Origin: Channa striata
Taxonomy: Eukaryota > Chordata > Actinopteri > Anabantiformes > Channidae
Length of the DNA stretch: 64,000 nucleotides
Assembly (NCBI GenBank): GCA_033026295.1
Contig: CM065179.1
Coordinates: 17,229,275 to 17,293,274, forward strand
Reading direction: 5' to 3'
Below, one piece after another: positions 25,901-38,379 of the stretch (within the stretch, counting starts at the first letter, position 1; each line of letters opens with the position of its first letter). Under the pieces are notes generated by a model. The model saw nothing but the letters and a program-made list of their open reading frames with translations. It did no database searches and had not been told where the DNA came from. A program made the position numbers and the translations under genes.

Positions 25901-28900
25901 AGTTGTATCAATATCTGCAGTGAACACAAATGAGAAACAAGAAGCCCTCAAGCTGGAGGGTAAATTGGGCAGTGACAAGGCGGAGTAGCACTCTATCCTC
26001 CCCTTTGGACACTAAATGAGTATGTAAATTTTATTACCCTATAAAAATCTTGAAACCCTAAGGATTTCGGTTTGTACAGCAAGCTAAATGTTACCTGTAC
26101 TTTGTCATTTTTCACAAATTTTACTTTTAGCAGAGTATGTAATCCTAGCCCAAGACTATGCAAGCATTCTTTACACTTTGGTTCACATGTGTTCATCTGC
26201 AGCCGGAATAGAGGCTGTGAAGGCCGTTTATTGGGTTGGAACAAGACAGATGTCTCACTTAATCCTGACATCGTTCCGATCATCTGAAAAAGGAACTTTT
26301 GTTGAAACTATTTTAATTCCAGTATCACTGGGACAACACATACCACATTTTTGTCTCTTTAAAATTGCTTTAGTAATAATTATCTTACTTCCAAATGGTT
26401 AACCACATAGTTGCCTTTCACAGTGTGAAATATCATAATCAAAAGTGTTTAACAGGAACAATAAAAATTTTGGTGGAGTTTTGATTATGTTATATCTTCC
26501 AAATGCTCTTTACTCCCAAGATGTCCAACTGTGCTATTTATACATGTTACACACATACAGCGGCTTGTAAACATGAGGAAACAACCAGGAAACATTACAT
26601 CTGAAGGTTGTTCAACTCAACTGCAGGCAATGGAAAGCAGTTAGAGCACTAGTCTGTAAACACCCCTGAGAGGAACCTATACCTCAGTAAAAATCCAGCT
26701 GTAAATAATGTATTGAATGCAAACTTAAGGTCCATAGGGAGATAGGGAGAGGCTCATTACTCTTTTAGTTTGCTGGCCTTTTACGTAGTCGACACAACCC
26801 TCAACAATCGACTCCAGATGCTCCCTCTCTCCGTTTTGATTTAAAGATGCTTTTACCTGCGGATATTGTTATGGATATAGGTATTGTTCCTCATTTTCTG
26901 CACATCGCCCTGAGGTCTGAAGGCTGTTTACTCATGCACCCACCCACATGCTCTGTGCCCTCTTAAGGTTAGTGTGTGTATATGTGTTTGTGTGTTATCT
27001 GTGCCGATAGTTGAGGTGAATATGTGGCCTGGGCCCTGTCCGGGATGCATTGATTTCGAAGCAGGATGTCAAACATTTTAACGCCGATCGTGCCCTTGTT
27101 ATTGCCTTGCGCAGCCGGGTTGTTAATGCATTAAAAATCGTTTGCCCCTATCTTTCCTAACTTATCTCACCCTACTGCCCTGAGCAACACAAGAATACCC
27201 CTCCATTGTAACATACACACCACTCCTGCCCCCCTTCCTCCACTCTCTGTTTCTAACCATGTCCTTCCATCCTCTGTCTCAATCAATCTTTACGACACCC
27301 GGTTGCATCTCTCTAATGCTTCCGGACTTGACCGTATCCCCGTTCAAAAATTTTTAATTAAGCCTGTTCTGTATGTTTACCGTTGGGCAAATTACAATCT
27401 GACAGGGCTAATAAAACAACATTGGCGAGAGAAGGCCAAGAGGAGCGCGTGCTATGACCCTTAACTCCTTCACTTGTCTCTATATCCACCTCCGCTTATC
27501 TCTCTCCATCCCCACCTCTTTGTATCTCCCGATTTTCTACCTCACGTGTTTTGAGGATAAAAGGGAGGGATGGCAGAGAAGCAGTGGTTTGGTACCAGTT
27601 GGTCAGGGCCTCATATGCATCGCTGTCCACGTAACTATTTGTTCTAAATGCTAACTTGTCTTACGTTGACATATCTTGGTAGCACCATTCAACCTATACT
27701 TGCTTCTCATCTCTGATTATGAAGATTCATGAACCTGCCTGTGTGCATGTCAACTCTTACAGATATGAGTCATATATCTGTGTTCACATCAGCATCTTTC
27801 CTCATTTAGGTATTGACTCATGCAGTGTTCTCACATTCTTCAATCTATAGCCCACACAGTGTGTATTATATCTCTATTTTTGCACAGTTTTGTATGCTCC
27901 CTTGAGAACTGCCATTTGTTTTGTGCTAAAGCATGATGGAGAAGGAGGCCATGTCATCAGAATCACGTCAGCTGCTTGTCTTAATGCTAAGTAGCATAAA
28001 AAAAACCCAGTGGAACTCAATAAAATGACCTTAGTATTTGTAACATACACATACAGTATGAGGGGTGATGCAAGAAGCTCAAATGGAAAATTTTTTTAAC
28101 TTACATTGCTTCTGTGTTTCAAATCCACAATTTGCACAGATCCTAAGCAGCATTTAAGTGTGGGGAATGTTGATGTTGCAAAAGCAACAATATTAAAGCA
28201 TACTGTAAAACATTTTTAGTGGTAATATGTTTCGTCCAGATTTCTGCTTTATCAATAAGTTTTTCAGCATTCTTATTAGTTGTAATTTGATGATGACCAA
28301 TACAGCAGAGTGGATTGATTTCATTCAGCTCACTCTGTGACAGCAACAACTCTATGGAATGCTTTGGACTTGAAAACCAAATCTAACATATGGTTAAAAT
28401 CTATTCTAACTTGCAGAACAATTATTGTTGGCATGTCTTCATGTAATAATTTGTTTGCAGTGTTTTGTGCTGTTTTGTTGTATAGTATCTGTCTGTGTCT
28501 GTGAGGACAAACTAGCTGTTGAGCTAACCTCAGTACACTTCCACAGATGTGATCAGCATCAGTGTTTATTCATGTGCACTGTCGCTTAGAAATAAATGAA
28601 TAATTACATAAATGCATTTTGAGTCTCATGCCACTGAGTCATTGAGTCACTAGTTTAAAGCTATAATATGCAACTTGCATGAGTCTCAAAATAAACCCAC
28701 TCTGCTCTGCTCCCATCTATGCAGCCCTTCAGGTATTAGTTGTTATTTTTATAATGACTAAAAATTTAGTAAAACATTAAGCAGAAATGGTTGAAATTCT
28801 CGAATTTGAATGTATATGAACTGATGCAATTTGATTGACATTTTACTGCATTGTTTTATGTTAAAATTAAATGCTCTCCAACAATATCACATTGAGTCGT

Positions 28901-31900
28901 ATGTAGTATAGATACAGGACATTGTATTTAATCTTCCATAATAAGACAGGATCAAATTTACTTTACTAAACCGAACCAAGTCAACCCAGTGACAGCACAT
29001 CTCAAAAGATGTTCATCACTTTTACTCATCAGTACAAATTCAGATGATATTCTGTCATATAAGTACAGTTGTAGATTGGCTGTACATTGTTTTACACAAT
29101 TGCATTCCATTAAAGGGTTTTGTTCACTACAAAGATTTATATTTCTCCATTAGCTGTGAAAGTTGTTTTGTTTTTATTTTCTCATGTTTTAAGATATGTG
29201 TCTACTTTCTGATCGACCCCCTACCCAGCAATATTTAGAAACATTTTTCAGTGTAGCAGGGACAATGGGTTGTTCCATATGCCCATGTGTTTGGGATTTC
29301 TGGTTTTGCTCAGGCAGCCTTAATTTTCTGTTCAGTATAATAAAGCTGCTTTAGTTCCAGTCTCTCCTTGTCCACATACTGTATCAAAATGTTGCAAGAT
29401 GCTTAAACAAAAAAACAAAAAATGCTTGTCAAATATTAGTTGCTATTAATTTGTCATAATATTCAAAATAAATTGTAAGATATTGTTGGGAGCATGGGAG
29501 CGGGGTGATCCCCCATCCACCAAATATAATGGAACCAAGTCAACAGAACTCTACAATAGTTTATCTTGTCTATCAATCAGACCTAACTACAGAAAAATCT
29601 ACTGTAGCAGACCCAGAACACAATGTTCACCAGTGACATGAAGAAAAACAAGAAAGACCTTTCGGAACCAACACAGCACAAGTTGATGAAAAGCAGTTTG
29701 TAGGATGTGACGTGTTTTACAATATATTAACTAGGAAACTGTAATGTGAAAAAATAAAAAAACTGGTAAACACATAAAGCCCAGAGTCAGATCGTGCAGA
29801 TCTATTAGAAACTGAAAATTTGTTCCTACAGATGTTTTGTGTGAGTGTGTTTGTGTTGTTGGTTACATAGACAGAGAACTTGACTGTTTTACTGTGTGTG
29901 TATGTGAGTGACAACATATGTCAGTGTGTGTGTTCTGCCGTTTGTATGTTGCACCTGACAGGTGCAAAGCCCTGTGGGGTGGCACTGTTGTATCTTACAC
30001 TTGGCTGAACATATACAGCACATCAGAGGTGTAACAAATCCATTCCTGGCTGCCAGAACCTTTCAGAGAGTTTCTGTGCCTGTGAACAACACATCTTCAA
30101 GTTTCCACACCTCAGCACTGATGTGTGTCTGACACACAGGAAATGTAGCCTCACACACAGACATGTGTGACTCTGAGTAAGGAGACTGGGATTTGTAGTG
30201 TGTCGAAGACTGAGTGTGTCTGCGTGTGCACATGTGTTTCTGTGTGAAGCATCTATGTCTCAGTGGCATCTTTAGAGTGGTTAATGAGAGGGGAGGTTGA
30301 AGAGAGTGTCAGAGTGTAAAGCTGGCTCCGGTGAAGAGTCCTCGAGCCTTCTCTCTTTCTGTGTTGACACCTCTTAACCTCAGTCTATCATCTCTCACAC
30401 TCACACACTCCATTTCTATTGACACTTGCTACCCCGCAGCTCTCCAAAGACCCAAGGAGAATCCACTACAGTGATTGTCCGTGTAAGGGGAGCCTCGGAG
30501 CCTGCAGAGAAGAAAGGATTATATAATGCACTGACATACATAACAAGAAGTGATTGGATATAGTGCTTGTTTGGTTTTTGGATTAAAGGAAGGGATCAGG
30601 GAGAATGATAGGTGGACAAAGTCAACCCGTCTGTCAGCCCTTGATGGAAAATGCTGAATCCTCACATGCATCACTTTGTAAATTAATCTCTCCGTCTTTG
30701 TTCCCCACACCAGGAAATGTACAGGATCTTTGTCAACCACTGTCACTGCTTGGCATAAGTGGGGTCAGGAGCTTAGGGTCAACTGTGAAGAGGTCAAAGG
30801 TCACAGTGCAGTGGGTCTTGTTAAAATACCTTTTAGCCTCCTTCAGGGATATTATGTAATGGCTCTGGGAATAGGTTACGCTGCAGGTTGACTGTTTTGT
30901 GGTGGAGCAGGGATGATATATGTGTTTTATGCCAGATGTATATTCATCACCCTTTTTGAGAAATCAGGATGCAAAGGAAGTTCCTAGAGGTCAAGTGGGG
31001 TCTTGCAAGAGGCCACTTTTATGTGTTTTCTTATGTATCTTTGTTTTGCAGAACGCATCTTCCAGGAAGCAATGGTCTTATTTAACACCTCTGAGGGTTC
31101 TCAGGTTTTGTGTTTGCATAAAGCGCGTTTATCTGTGTTACTAATTAAAATTACTAAGAGCAAAACATGTTTTTCTTCTTGGACTGTAGAACAGCCTTAC
31201 CTGAAATGGTTACAGAAAAACTGGGTTGTGCTGATCAATATATTGAAGCATATCAATACAACGAGGGCACTGTCTTCAATCTTAATTTTTAATATGGTGA
31301 TAATAAGTGTATTAATTTTCATAACTTGCATTCAATAACCTTGGTGAATGAGCGATGGTGGCCCATTTTTCCACAGCGAACATGCATCTCTCTCTTCTGC
31401 ATTGCCATTGATCACTCCTGAGCCTTTCCTCTACCTCTCGCTTTGTCTCTTCCTCTTTGCTTCCCATCACACTATTGCATTGTAAAATTCTTCCTTATTC
31501 CCCCGCTAACTGAGCGCACTACCTTTTATCAGTCCAGAACTGTTAAATTAATAAATTGATATTGACGAGCTATCAGCCGGGGGATAAATTATTTGGGAGC
31601 AGAAGGCTAGGGTCATATGACTTTTAGTACCCACAATTCGGTAATTATTCCCCACAAGAAGAACTACGGTGTTGTGCAATGCCCTCCCCCTCAGAAAAAA
31701 ACTAAGATGCACACACACATCACATGAACACTATAAATATCAACACATACAGTGGATTGCAGGAGCCATGGGAATACCGATGATAATTACTGCTATCATA
31801 ACCAGAACTATCATAACCTTCATTGTTATGCGCCTGCTGGAGGTGATCACAATTTATACAAAACCGTAGGGGAAATTCTTGGAATGTGTAGCAGCATTTA

Positions 31901-32208
31901 ATGCAAATTTTACAGTTCTGAGCCTTGCATTGCCTTGAGCACAAAAATAGACAACCTGCAGAAGTTCGATGTAAAACCCTCCGCAGCTGATGGTGTTTGT
32001 CCTGTAACAAATGCTAATGAGAGGTGCAATCTGAGAGGGGGTGAGGGCTCAGATGAAGGGGGCAGCAAACATGTCAGAGTGCCAATCGTGGAAGTGCTCT
32101 TGTTGCCCTGTGGCCATTGCTGACCTTTCGACCCTGGCCGTGGCCTAAATGTCAAAGGTCACCAAACTAGGCCAGTGGGGGTCACTGCAAGACTGTGGCC
32201 AGGGATGC

Positions 32209-32222
32209 ATTACCATGGCAAC
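32209..32222. promoter_or_regulatory. RFX X-box-like palindrome
   Basis: ATTACCATGGCAAC differs from the canonical RFX palindrome GTTACCATGGCAAC only at its first base. It lies in the non-coding interval, 4.3 kb beyond the foxq2 3' end. Confidence 0.35.
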
Positions 32223-35200
32223 ACTGCTGACTATAGGAGGAGAGTGGGGGTGTTCTGCATACTGTATGCTGAAAACATGCACACAGAGACACATCCACAC
32301 ACGGGGCTGAGCATCACATGTGTGCGCTCCTTCTCCGGGCATCAAGCTGCCCCCAGCTGGCTTCCAGTTACGGAACACACAGCTGGGCAAAATCCAAGGA
32401 AGCCTGGCATGAACACTGAGCATGCACACTCTGCATTTGTTCCCCTGCTACGGAGGAGGCCATGTTTTATCTTTTAGGAGCTTACACAAGCCTGCAATTG
32501 CCTCCATTTTAGAGGTCAAAATGTCAAAGTGGGCTTCAAGGTAAGAGCGATCCTTATGAAACTTCTTTATGAATGATAGTGGTAAAGAGGATGCTGTTTT
32601 AAAATCACAAGAGTGAGCTCCTACAAGAAAACATAAAAAGGACAACTGGGTTAAATGTTGAAATGGTGAAAAAACTAACTTTCCTACATCCGCTTCCTCC
32701 AAAGCTGCAGAGAAAGTGCTGGGAAAAAGGGAAAGAACGTGCTGGGAACATTTGTTTGCACTTTGCGTCATCTAGTGGTCGGGCGAGACGAGACATGTGC
32801 CCGTGTGCTGCTGCTCGATGAAAGAGGGGAAAAAACCCCACTAGTCTGCTTTTGTCTCCGGGGAGCTGCGGTCGATGCCTCGTCCCACCATATGTCTGAT
32901 CGCAGCTGCCAATCAACAGGTCAACGCGACCCCGGGGAGGCAGACACTGGTGGGTAGAGATCAAACAGTGGACCTCGGGGATGACAGATGCAGATGAAAA
33001 AAAAGGCAATAAAACATTGCTTCAAAGATGGCAACGGTGCTCTGGGAGGCAAATTATTGTTAACAGTAATCTGCAGGATAGCGCCTCGCATTCTGATCGA
33101 TTGACTATTATGGAGCCTTTGAAGCCGAGGTAACGCCAGGCTATTGTTCGTGGTGGGACACAACCAGAAAATAGCAGCTGGTTTTGGTTCAACTGCAGCG
33201 CTTCCTCAGCCTTAAATACTACCTACTTCTATGCAATCATGCTTTCTAATAGACTTGCAATTTGGACTCCTCCAGGCTTTGCGCCTATTGAGAGTTATTC
33301 AAACATTCAGTCGCACCACGACAAAATGTACAATTCTGAGGAAAATGCTGATAATTAGAGGAATAAAGCCAAACAAATAGTAAATATTAAATTCTAAATA
33401 TCACAGGATTGTCTAGCAGTTCCTGTAAGCCGCCTGCATTATGCAGACTGGTTTAAATTTATTATATCAATTGTATTTCATGGATCACCGTCTGGATCTG
33501 CCGTGCAGTAAATTTATTCTAAACGTTGTCCGTCCTGCTTTCCATTGAGCAATATTATGAAATTGGGAAACAAATTAAATATACAAATATATTTATATAC
33601 ATTAAATACATTGAATTAAATTATGTAAAGTAGGGCCATGAACCTCAAATTAAATGAGCCTTTATTGCCTGCTTATCTATTCAGTTGTCATTACAACAAC
33701 TCAATATTATTTTAAAAGACCCTAAAAAGTAGTAATTTCCAGTGACATTTTATTAATAGATACAATTAATGCGGCCCTAACTGTTCAACGGTCTGAGGTG
33801 AGCTATCAGCCACTGTCTGCATCACTTGGTGTGAATTGTACTTGAAGAAATTGACACAAATTATTTTCAAATTTCAACTAGACGAAAGCCCCCCTGTGTC
33901 AAACCAGACAATATTCAGTGTTCATATTTAATTGCATTTCTTCAGTCATTCAGGTAAGCAGGTTTTCTATTTAAGAAAGTCTCTAATTATCAAGTGGGAC
34001 TGTAGCGTTTGATGATCAGCAGCAACAGGTGGGAGTTGCACTATAATAGCACATTAAATTTCGGTTATTGTATTGAGACACTACTGGCTGGCCCGACTGA
34101 AAGTGAGATATAGATTTTTATAGTAAGTCATTCAGTTAATTTAATTAAATTACAGAGAGTGTCTTGACGTAAATCATTTTCTCAGTGCTGCTAGTAAAGT
34201 TTATTAAACGAAATAGATAAATCTCTCATTTTCCTGTGTGTATCTGTTTGGTCTATTTGCACCTTAAGGTTCAGGCTTCATCCGATGTTGTGTGAACAGT
34301 TGTATGTTGAGCCTATAGTCAAATCAATGAGATACATGTAAAGTAAAGGGAATCAGCTTTGGAATGCTGCTGTAAATGTACTGTATTAAAACACGGCCAT
34401 AATGTTTCATCGCCATCTCAGCAGGACTGATCTTCTTACCTCACTCTCTGCTAATCAGGAACAAATCTTTATGCCTTAATCTACGCCCCCTGTGAATACC
34501 CCACTACCACCACCACCTCATTAGATTCATCTCATTAGATTAACAAAATGACATGCACAAATGAACACACACACACACACTCACACAGGGCTCATGACCT
34601 CAATCTCATTCTTAGAAAGATGGTTAATTAAATACACAATAAATATGTGTTCATTTTGTCACATTTATATCTGACCGAATATTCCGTGCTCAAAATAGCT
34701 TCACGCCTTTTTATTCAAATAACCGAGTACTGTAAATGTACAATGTGTGTTTTTCTACAAGTGTTACAGGAGTTTCACAGAGTTTCTCGTGAGTATATTT
34801 GTATGGCTGTGTGTGTACAGCAAACATATGCAACCAAATTAAAGCCTTAAAGCTGGTGAATTGAAGAGGATTTGATACAGAGAGCAATTCATGGGAATTA
34901 AGCAAATTAGGTCTCCAATTAGCTGCTGACATTGAATAGGAAGATTTGGGCAACAAAAAAATTAATTAGATGGATTTGTCATTGTTATAATGAGCATGGC
35001 CTGAAAAAAAGTTCCCTCTCTCTCTCCCTCTCCTTCTCTCTTTTAATCTTCATCCCTCTGACATATTGTTTGTCTATTCAGAATCTAATTTCACGTCAAA
35101 TATTGCCTTATTCAAATATTCAATTATTTGCAAATAAGAAGCCAACATGAGCTGAGACAAAACAAACTTCAGAAAAGTCAATGTATGACATAATCCTCTT

Positions 35201-35941
35201 AGTCTGGAGCACTGGGAATGTAAATGCCAATCTTTGCAAGTCAGAAAGGAATTTCACTATTGATGTGAGAACCAGACAAGTAGAAATAGGCTTGATTCCT
35301 ATTATGGAGATATTTTGGAAATGTCTTATAAATGAACTGCTTCTCTTTCAGAGACCGTTTCAGTCATTGTTTTTAGGATGTACCTTATGCCATTTCCCAT
35401 AAGGTAAATTATCCTTAGAATCATGGAGTTAGTTTGCATATATTATTTTCATTTTGACTGTAACTTTGAGTTCAACATAAACTATGTTATACTAGTCGAT
35501 TTTTTTCTTTCATGCTTTCAACCCTGACTTATTGATCTATACAAAATGGAGAATATGCAGCCCCTAAACCCCTCACCCCACACATCTCTTCAATAAATCT
35601 GCATCCCCTCCCCTGCATCTCTCCGTGCTTCCTTCCCTTTCCTCTGCTGCCTTCATCCCTGACCTCCCACAGTCCCCATCTTTTGCAGCAGTGGTTACGG
35701 ATTACACTGTGTGATAAGCTTCCTATTTCTTGAAACTATTTGGGATTGCACAGATTATCTAGCTTCACATCCTTGGGAGTCGGCTTTGGAAAACCTGATT
35801 TTAGTCTCTTAAGGCAGAAGATTTTACATCCCGACAGCTTTGACTAATTAGCATCTAACACCAGGTGGTATTTAAGCACTGGGCTCACTTTTAGCAAAAT
35901 CTGCACACACACACACACACTTTATCTCAAGTCTTACTATA

Positions 35942-36186
35942 CTTGTGAGGACACTTATTGACATAATGCAATCGCTAGCCCTTTAGCCTAACACTTACCA
36001 CCACAACTGAATGCCTAACCCTGACTCTTCCCTAACACTAACCTAAATTTAATTCTAACCTTGACCCTAAAACCCAGTCTTGACCCTTAATAACCCACTT
36101 GAAGTTGTGGGGACCAGCCAAAATGTCTTCTAAACACCAAAAATGTCTCACAACAATGGTACTGAAACAAAATGTGTCCACACAAG
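35942..36186. mobile_element. MITE-like teleost repeat with short inverted ends
   Basis: The ends CTTGTGAGGACA and, inverted, CTTGTGTGGACA match at 11 of 12 bases. The interior has degenerate CTAACCCT/CTAACACT tracts and TTGTGGGGACCAGCCAAAATG, a combination I recognise from a very common fish repeat. A (CA)n run lies just outside (35903-35920) and a CA-rich stretch follows. It is non-coding. Confidence 0.6.
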
Positions 36187-36524
36187 GCAATAATGACATG
36201 TACACTCACACACACAAGAACTGAGGCAGCAGAACAATACATTACATACTGTTAAATTCAATTTGGTTTAATGAGATTATGAGAAAAACTGTTTTGTTAT
36301 TCTAAAACATAAATACACTTAAAAAAGGAAAGTGATTTTGAGCAGCCTACTATGACTTAACTTTTAGAGTTGAACAAAATGCAAAAATGGACAACTTCTT
36401 ATCAGCATTTACATCACCAAAACACACAATCAAATAAGGTTCTAAATAGTTTTTTTTTTACCAAACATTAATTCAGAGCTAAGCTGTGAGTACAGAGAAT
36501 CTCAAAGATACAAACTTTCCATTC

Positions 36525-38077
36525 TTAGGGTACAGAGGCATGAAGGTTCGGGTGGAGCCCGACTTGAGGGTGCACGTTTGACCATGGCCAGTAGAGTCTC
36601 GGTGCCAAGCAGGAAAGAGGGATTGCTGGGGCCTGGGGACAGCACCAACAGGCCGTTCTGTGAGGCCGGGTGAGGGAAGGGTGGTAGGGGGAGCTCAGGG
36701 AGGACAGGGACAGCTGTCCTCCCACCCTGCGTACCCTCCGCCGTGCCCTCCTGCAATGGTAGTCTCCATTAGAAAAGTCCTGATAGTTTGATGGGTGAAT
36801 TGCCCAGAAGTGGCCTTTGCCATTGTCACTGCGGCCTGCTTTGATAAAGCAGTCATTGAGGGACAAGTTGTGACGCACGCTGTTCCTCCAGTTTTTATCC
36901 TGTTGTAACAAGAAAAGACAAGAAATGCGATTAGGCCCAAAACAAGGCAAGCAAGAGTTAATGGGTGTCCCTAATCGGAAATTAACATAGCTGGTTGTTA
37001 AGTATTACTGATCCTCAACAGGATGTCACTTTGTTCTGTTGGCAGCGTGTACAATAGCGTGTCAAGACTGTATATGATCGCAGTAAGACACAACACCCTG
37101 AGTTACCTTTTTAGCACATCAAACCAGTGATCAACTTTAATCCACTAGGCTTCGTCCAATCTGTTGGCGCACCTGGTAAAGGCAGGAGCAGTTTGCAACC
37201 TAGCAACAGGATTACTTTATTTGCGAATTCGCCAACAAGAAGATCATCTAATGTCCCCTTTGAGCACCTAATTGCCTAACCACTCAGACAGATTACCTTT
37301 GCCAAGTAGGTCGCCTGACTTGTGAAAATGGCCGCCGCATTATTTATCAGCAGCTAAACAAAACACGACGAAGACTTTTGTCAAAGGCGCTACTTCGATA
37401 TCTGTCTCGTCGATGTCTGACCGGGAGCTGTGACAAGTTTAATTATATAACAACAATACAAGGATTTGTTTGAAAATCCTTCAGGAAACAACAATCCGCT
37501 GTTACTGTAGTTTTTACTTCACGTTATGACTCAATTTCCTTTGCCACTACAACTGTTGAGGTCTTTCTGCCAGGTAAACAAATTAACACATTAACGAAGA
37601 CATGAAACATACCTGACTCTTGAAGTATGGATAATTGTCCATGATCCACTGGTAGATGTCGCAGAGCAGTAGTTTCTTCTGCTCGGACGCCAGGATTGCC
37701 TTTGAGATGAGCGCGATGTACGACTGGTTAGGCTTGTCCGCAGATTTCTCTGGACTGCTACTTGTGGAAATGGTGGTGGTCACCTCCTCCTCCCCCTCCT
37801 CTTGTTGTTCTTCATTCCCCTCCTCTACTTTGACTTTCTTTTCTTCGTTGTTTAAATCTGACCTCTGTAACTGTGTCTCCTGTATCTCAAAGCGAACCCC
37901 CACCTCTTCGGGTTTAGGATTCTGATTTAGCTTACTGTTCGCTGTCTGCTCTGCCATTCGACTTCCTGTTTCTTCTTCTTTAGAACCTCTGACTCCTTTA
38001 TTAAACAGAAGGTAGTCAATAGTAAAGCTCAGTCCCAGCCTCTCTCTGCCGCCGGTGCGGCCGCTCCTGTCCTCCAT
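36525..38077 (-). CDS. foxq2: foxq2: forkhead box Q2 transcription factor
   Basis: Coding exons are 37613-38077 (155 codons) and 36525-36899 (124 codons plus stop), 279 residues in all. The donor GTATGT follows 37613, the AG acceptor precedes 36899, and the junction is phase 0. The forkhead domain (about 114-205) runs DKPNQSYIALISKAIL to YPYFKSQ, then the intron, then DKNWRNSVRHNLSLNDCF and GRSDNGKGHFWAIHP. The last block and the Arg-rich end (RRARRRVRR) are FoxQ2-type. An N-terminal SFTIDYLLF (17-25) resembles an EH1/Groucho-binding repressor motif; residues 81-98 are acidic. I chose ATG 38077 for its strong context (ACAATGG); in-frame ATGs at 38110, 38128 and 38218 are possible. From published work, zebrafish Foxq2 specifies blue cones and placental mammals lack the gene. 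Divergent from pias4. Confidence 0.87.
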
Positions 38078-38364
38078 TGTGATCTCTGAATTACGATATC
38101 TCAGACTCATTACAGACGTTTGAGTCATTTGACTGACTGAAAAGTGTTTCTCCAAAAAGTCTTCTGATAATACTGTTTTACAGCATGGGTATTTTCTTGC
38201 AAAAATTAGGACCTTCATAAGATTCTCATAAATATGAATGCCTCAATGCCCCTCGCGTCTTTCTGCAAAGTCTTACTGTTGACAAGCTTACAGATAAAGA
38301 TGAGCCTCTCAACTGTTGTTAACCTTGATGCGCTCACGAGTGACACAATCTCAACCTGTGGAAA

Positions 38365-38372
38365 TGACGTCA
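38365..38372. promoter_or_regulatory. Perfect CRE palindrome upstream of foxq2
   Basis: TGACGTCA, the full cAMP-response element, lies 288 bp upstream of the chosen foxq2 start codon. An OTX/CRX-type TAATCC (minus strand) sits at 38605-38610. The window is otherwise poor in such palindromes, but function is inference. Confidence 0.4.
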
Positions 38373-38379
38373 GTCTATA

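Larger units (their letters stand above)
15421..36501. other. Gene-poor 21 kb interval between onecut3 and foxq2
   Basis: No open frame here shows a recognisable protein, and none is supported by splice signals. The interval holds (CA)n/(GT)n microsatellites (including 16633-16672, 18695-18721, 21197-21212, 21265-21282, 22852-22886, 22929-22963 and 34566-34580), a purine-rich tract at 22.46-22.56 kb, a TIR-bearing repeat at 35.9-36.2 kb, an RFX-type palindrome at 32.2 kb and five ATCGAT sites between 16.1 and 23.0 kb. It probably carries regulatory sequence for onecut3 and/or foxq2. Confidence 0.6.

Noticed and set aside
32605..33009. 134-codon minus-strand open frame
   Set aside because: No recognisable motif, no supporting exon structure, and composition like the surrounding non-coding sequence.
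37190..37210. GCAACCTAGCAAC as an RFX X-box in the foxq2 intron
   Set aside because: The half-sites are in tandem, not inverted, so it is not an X-box.
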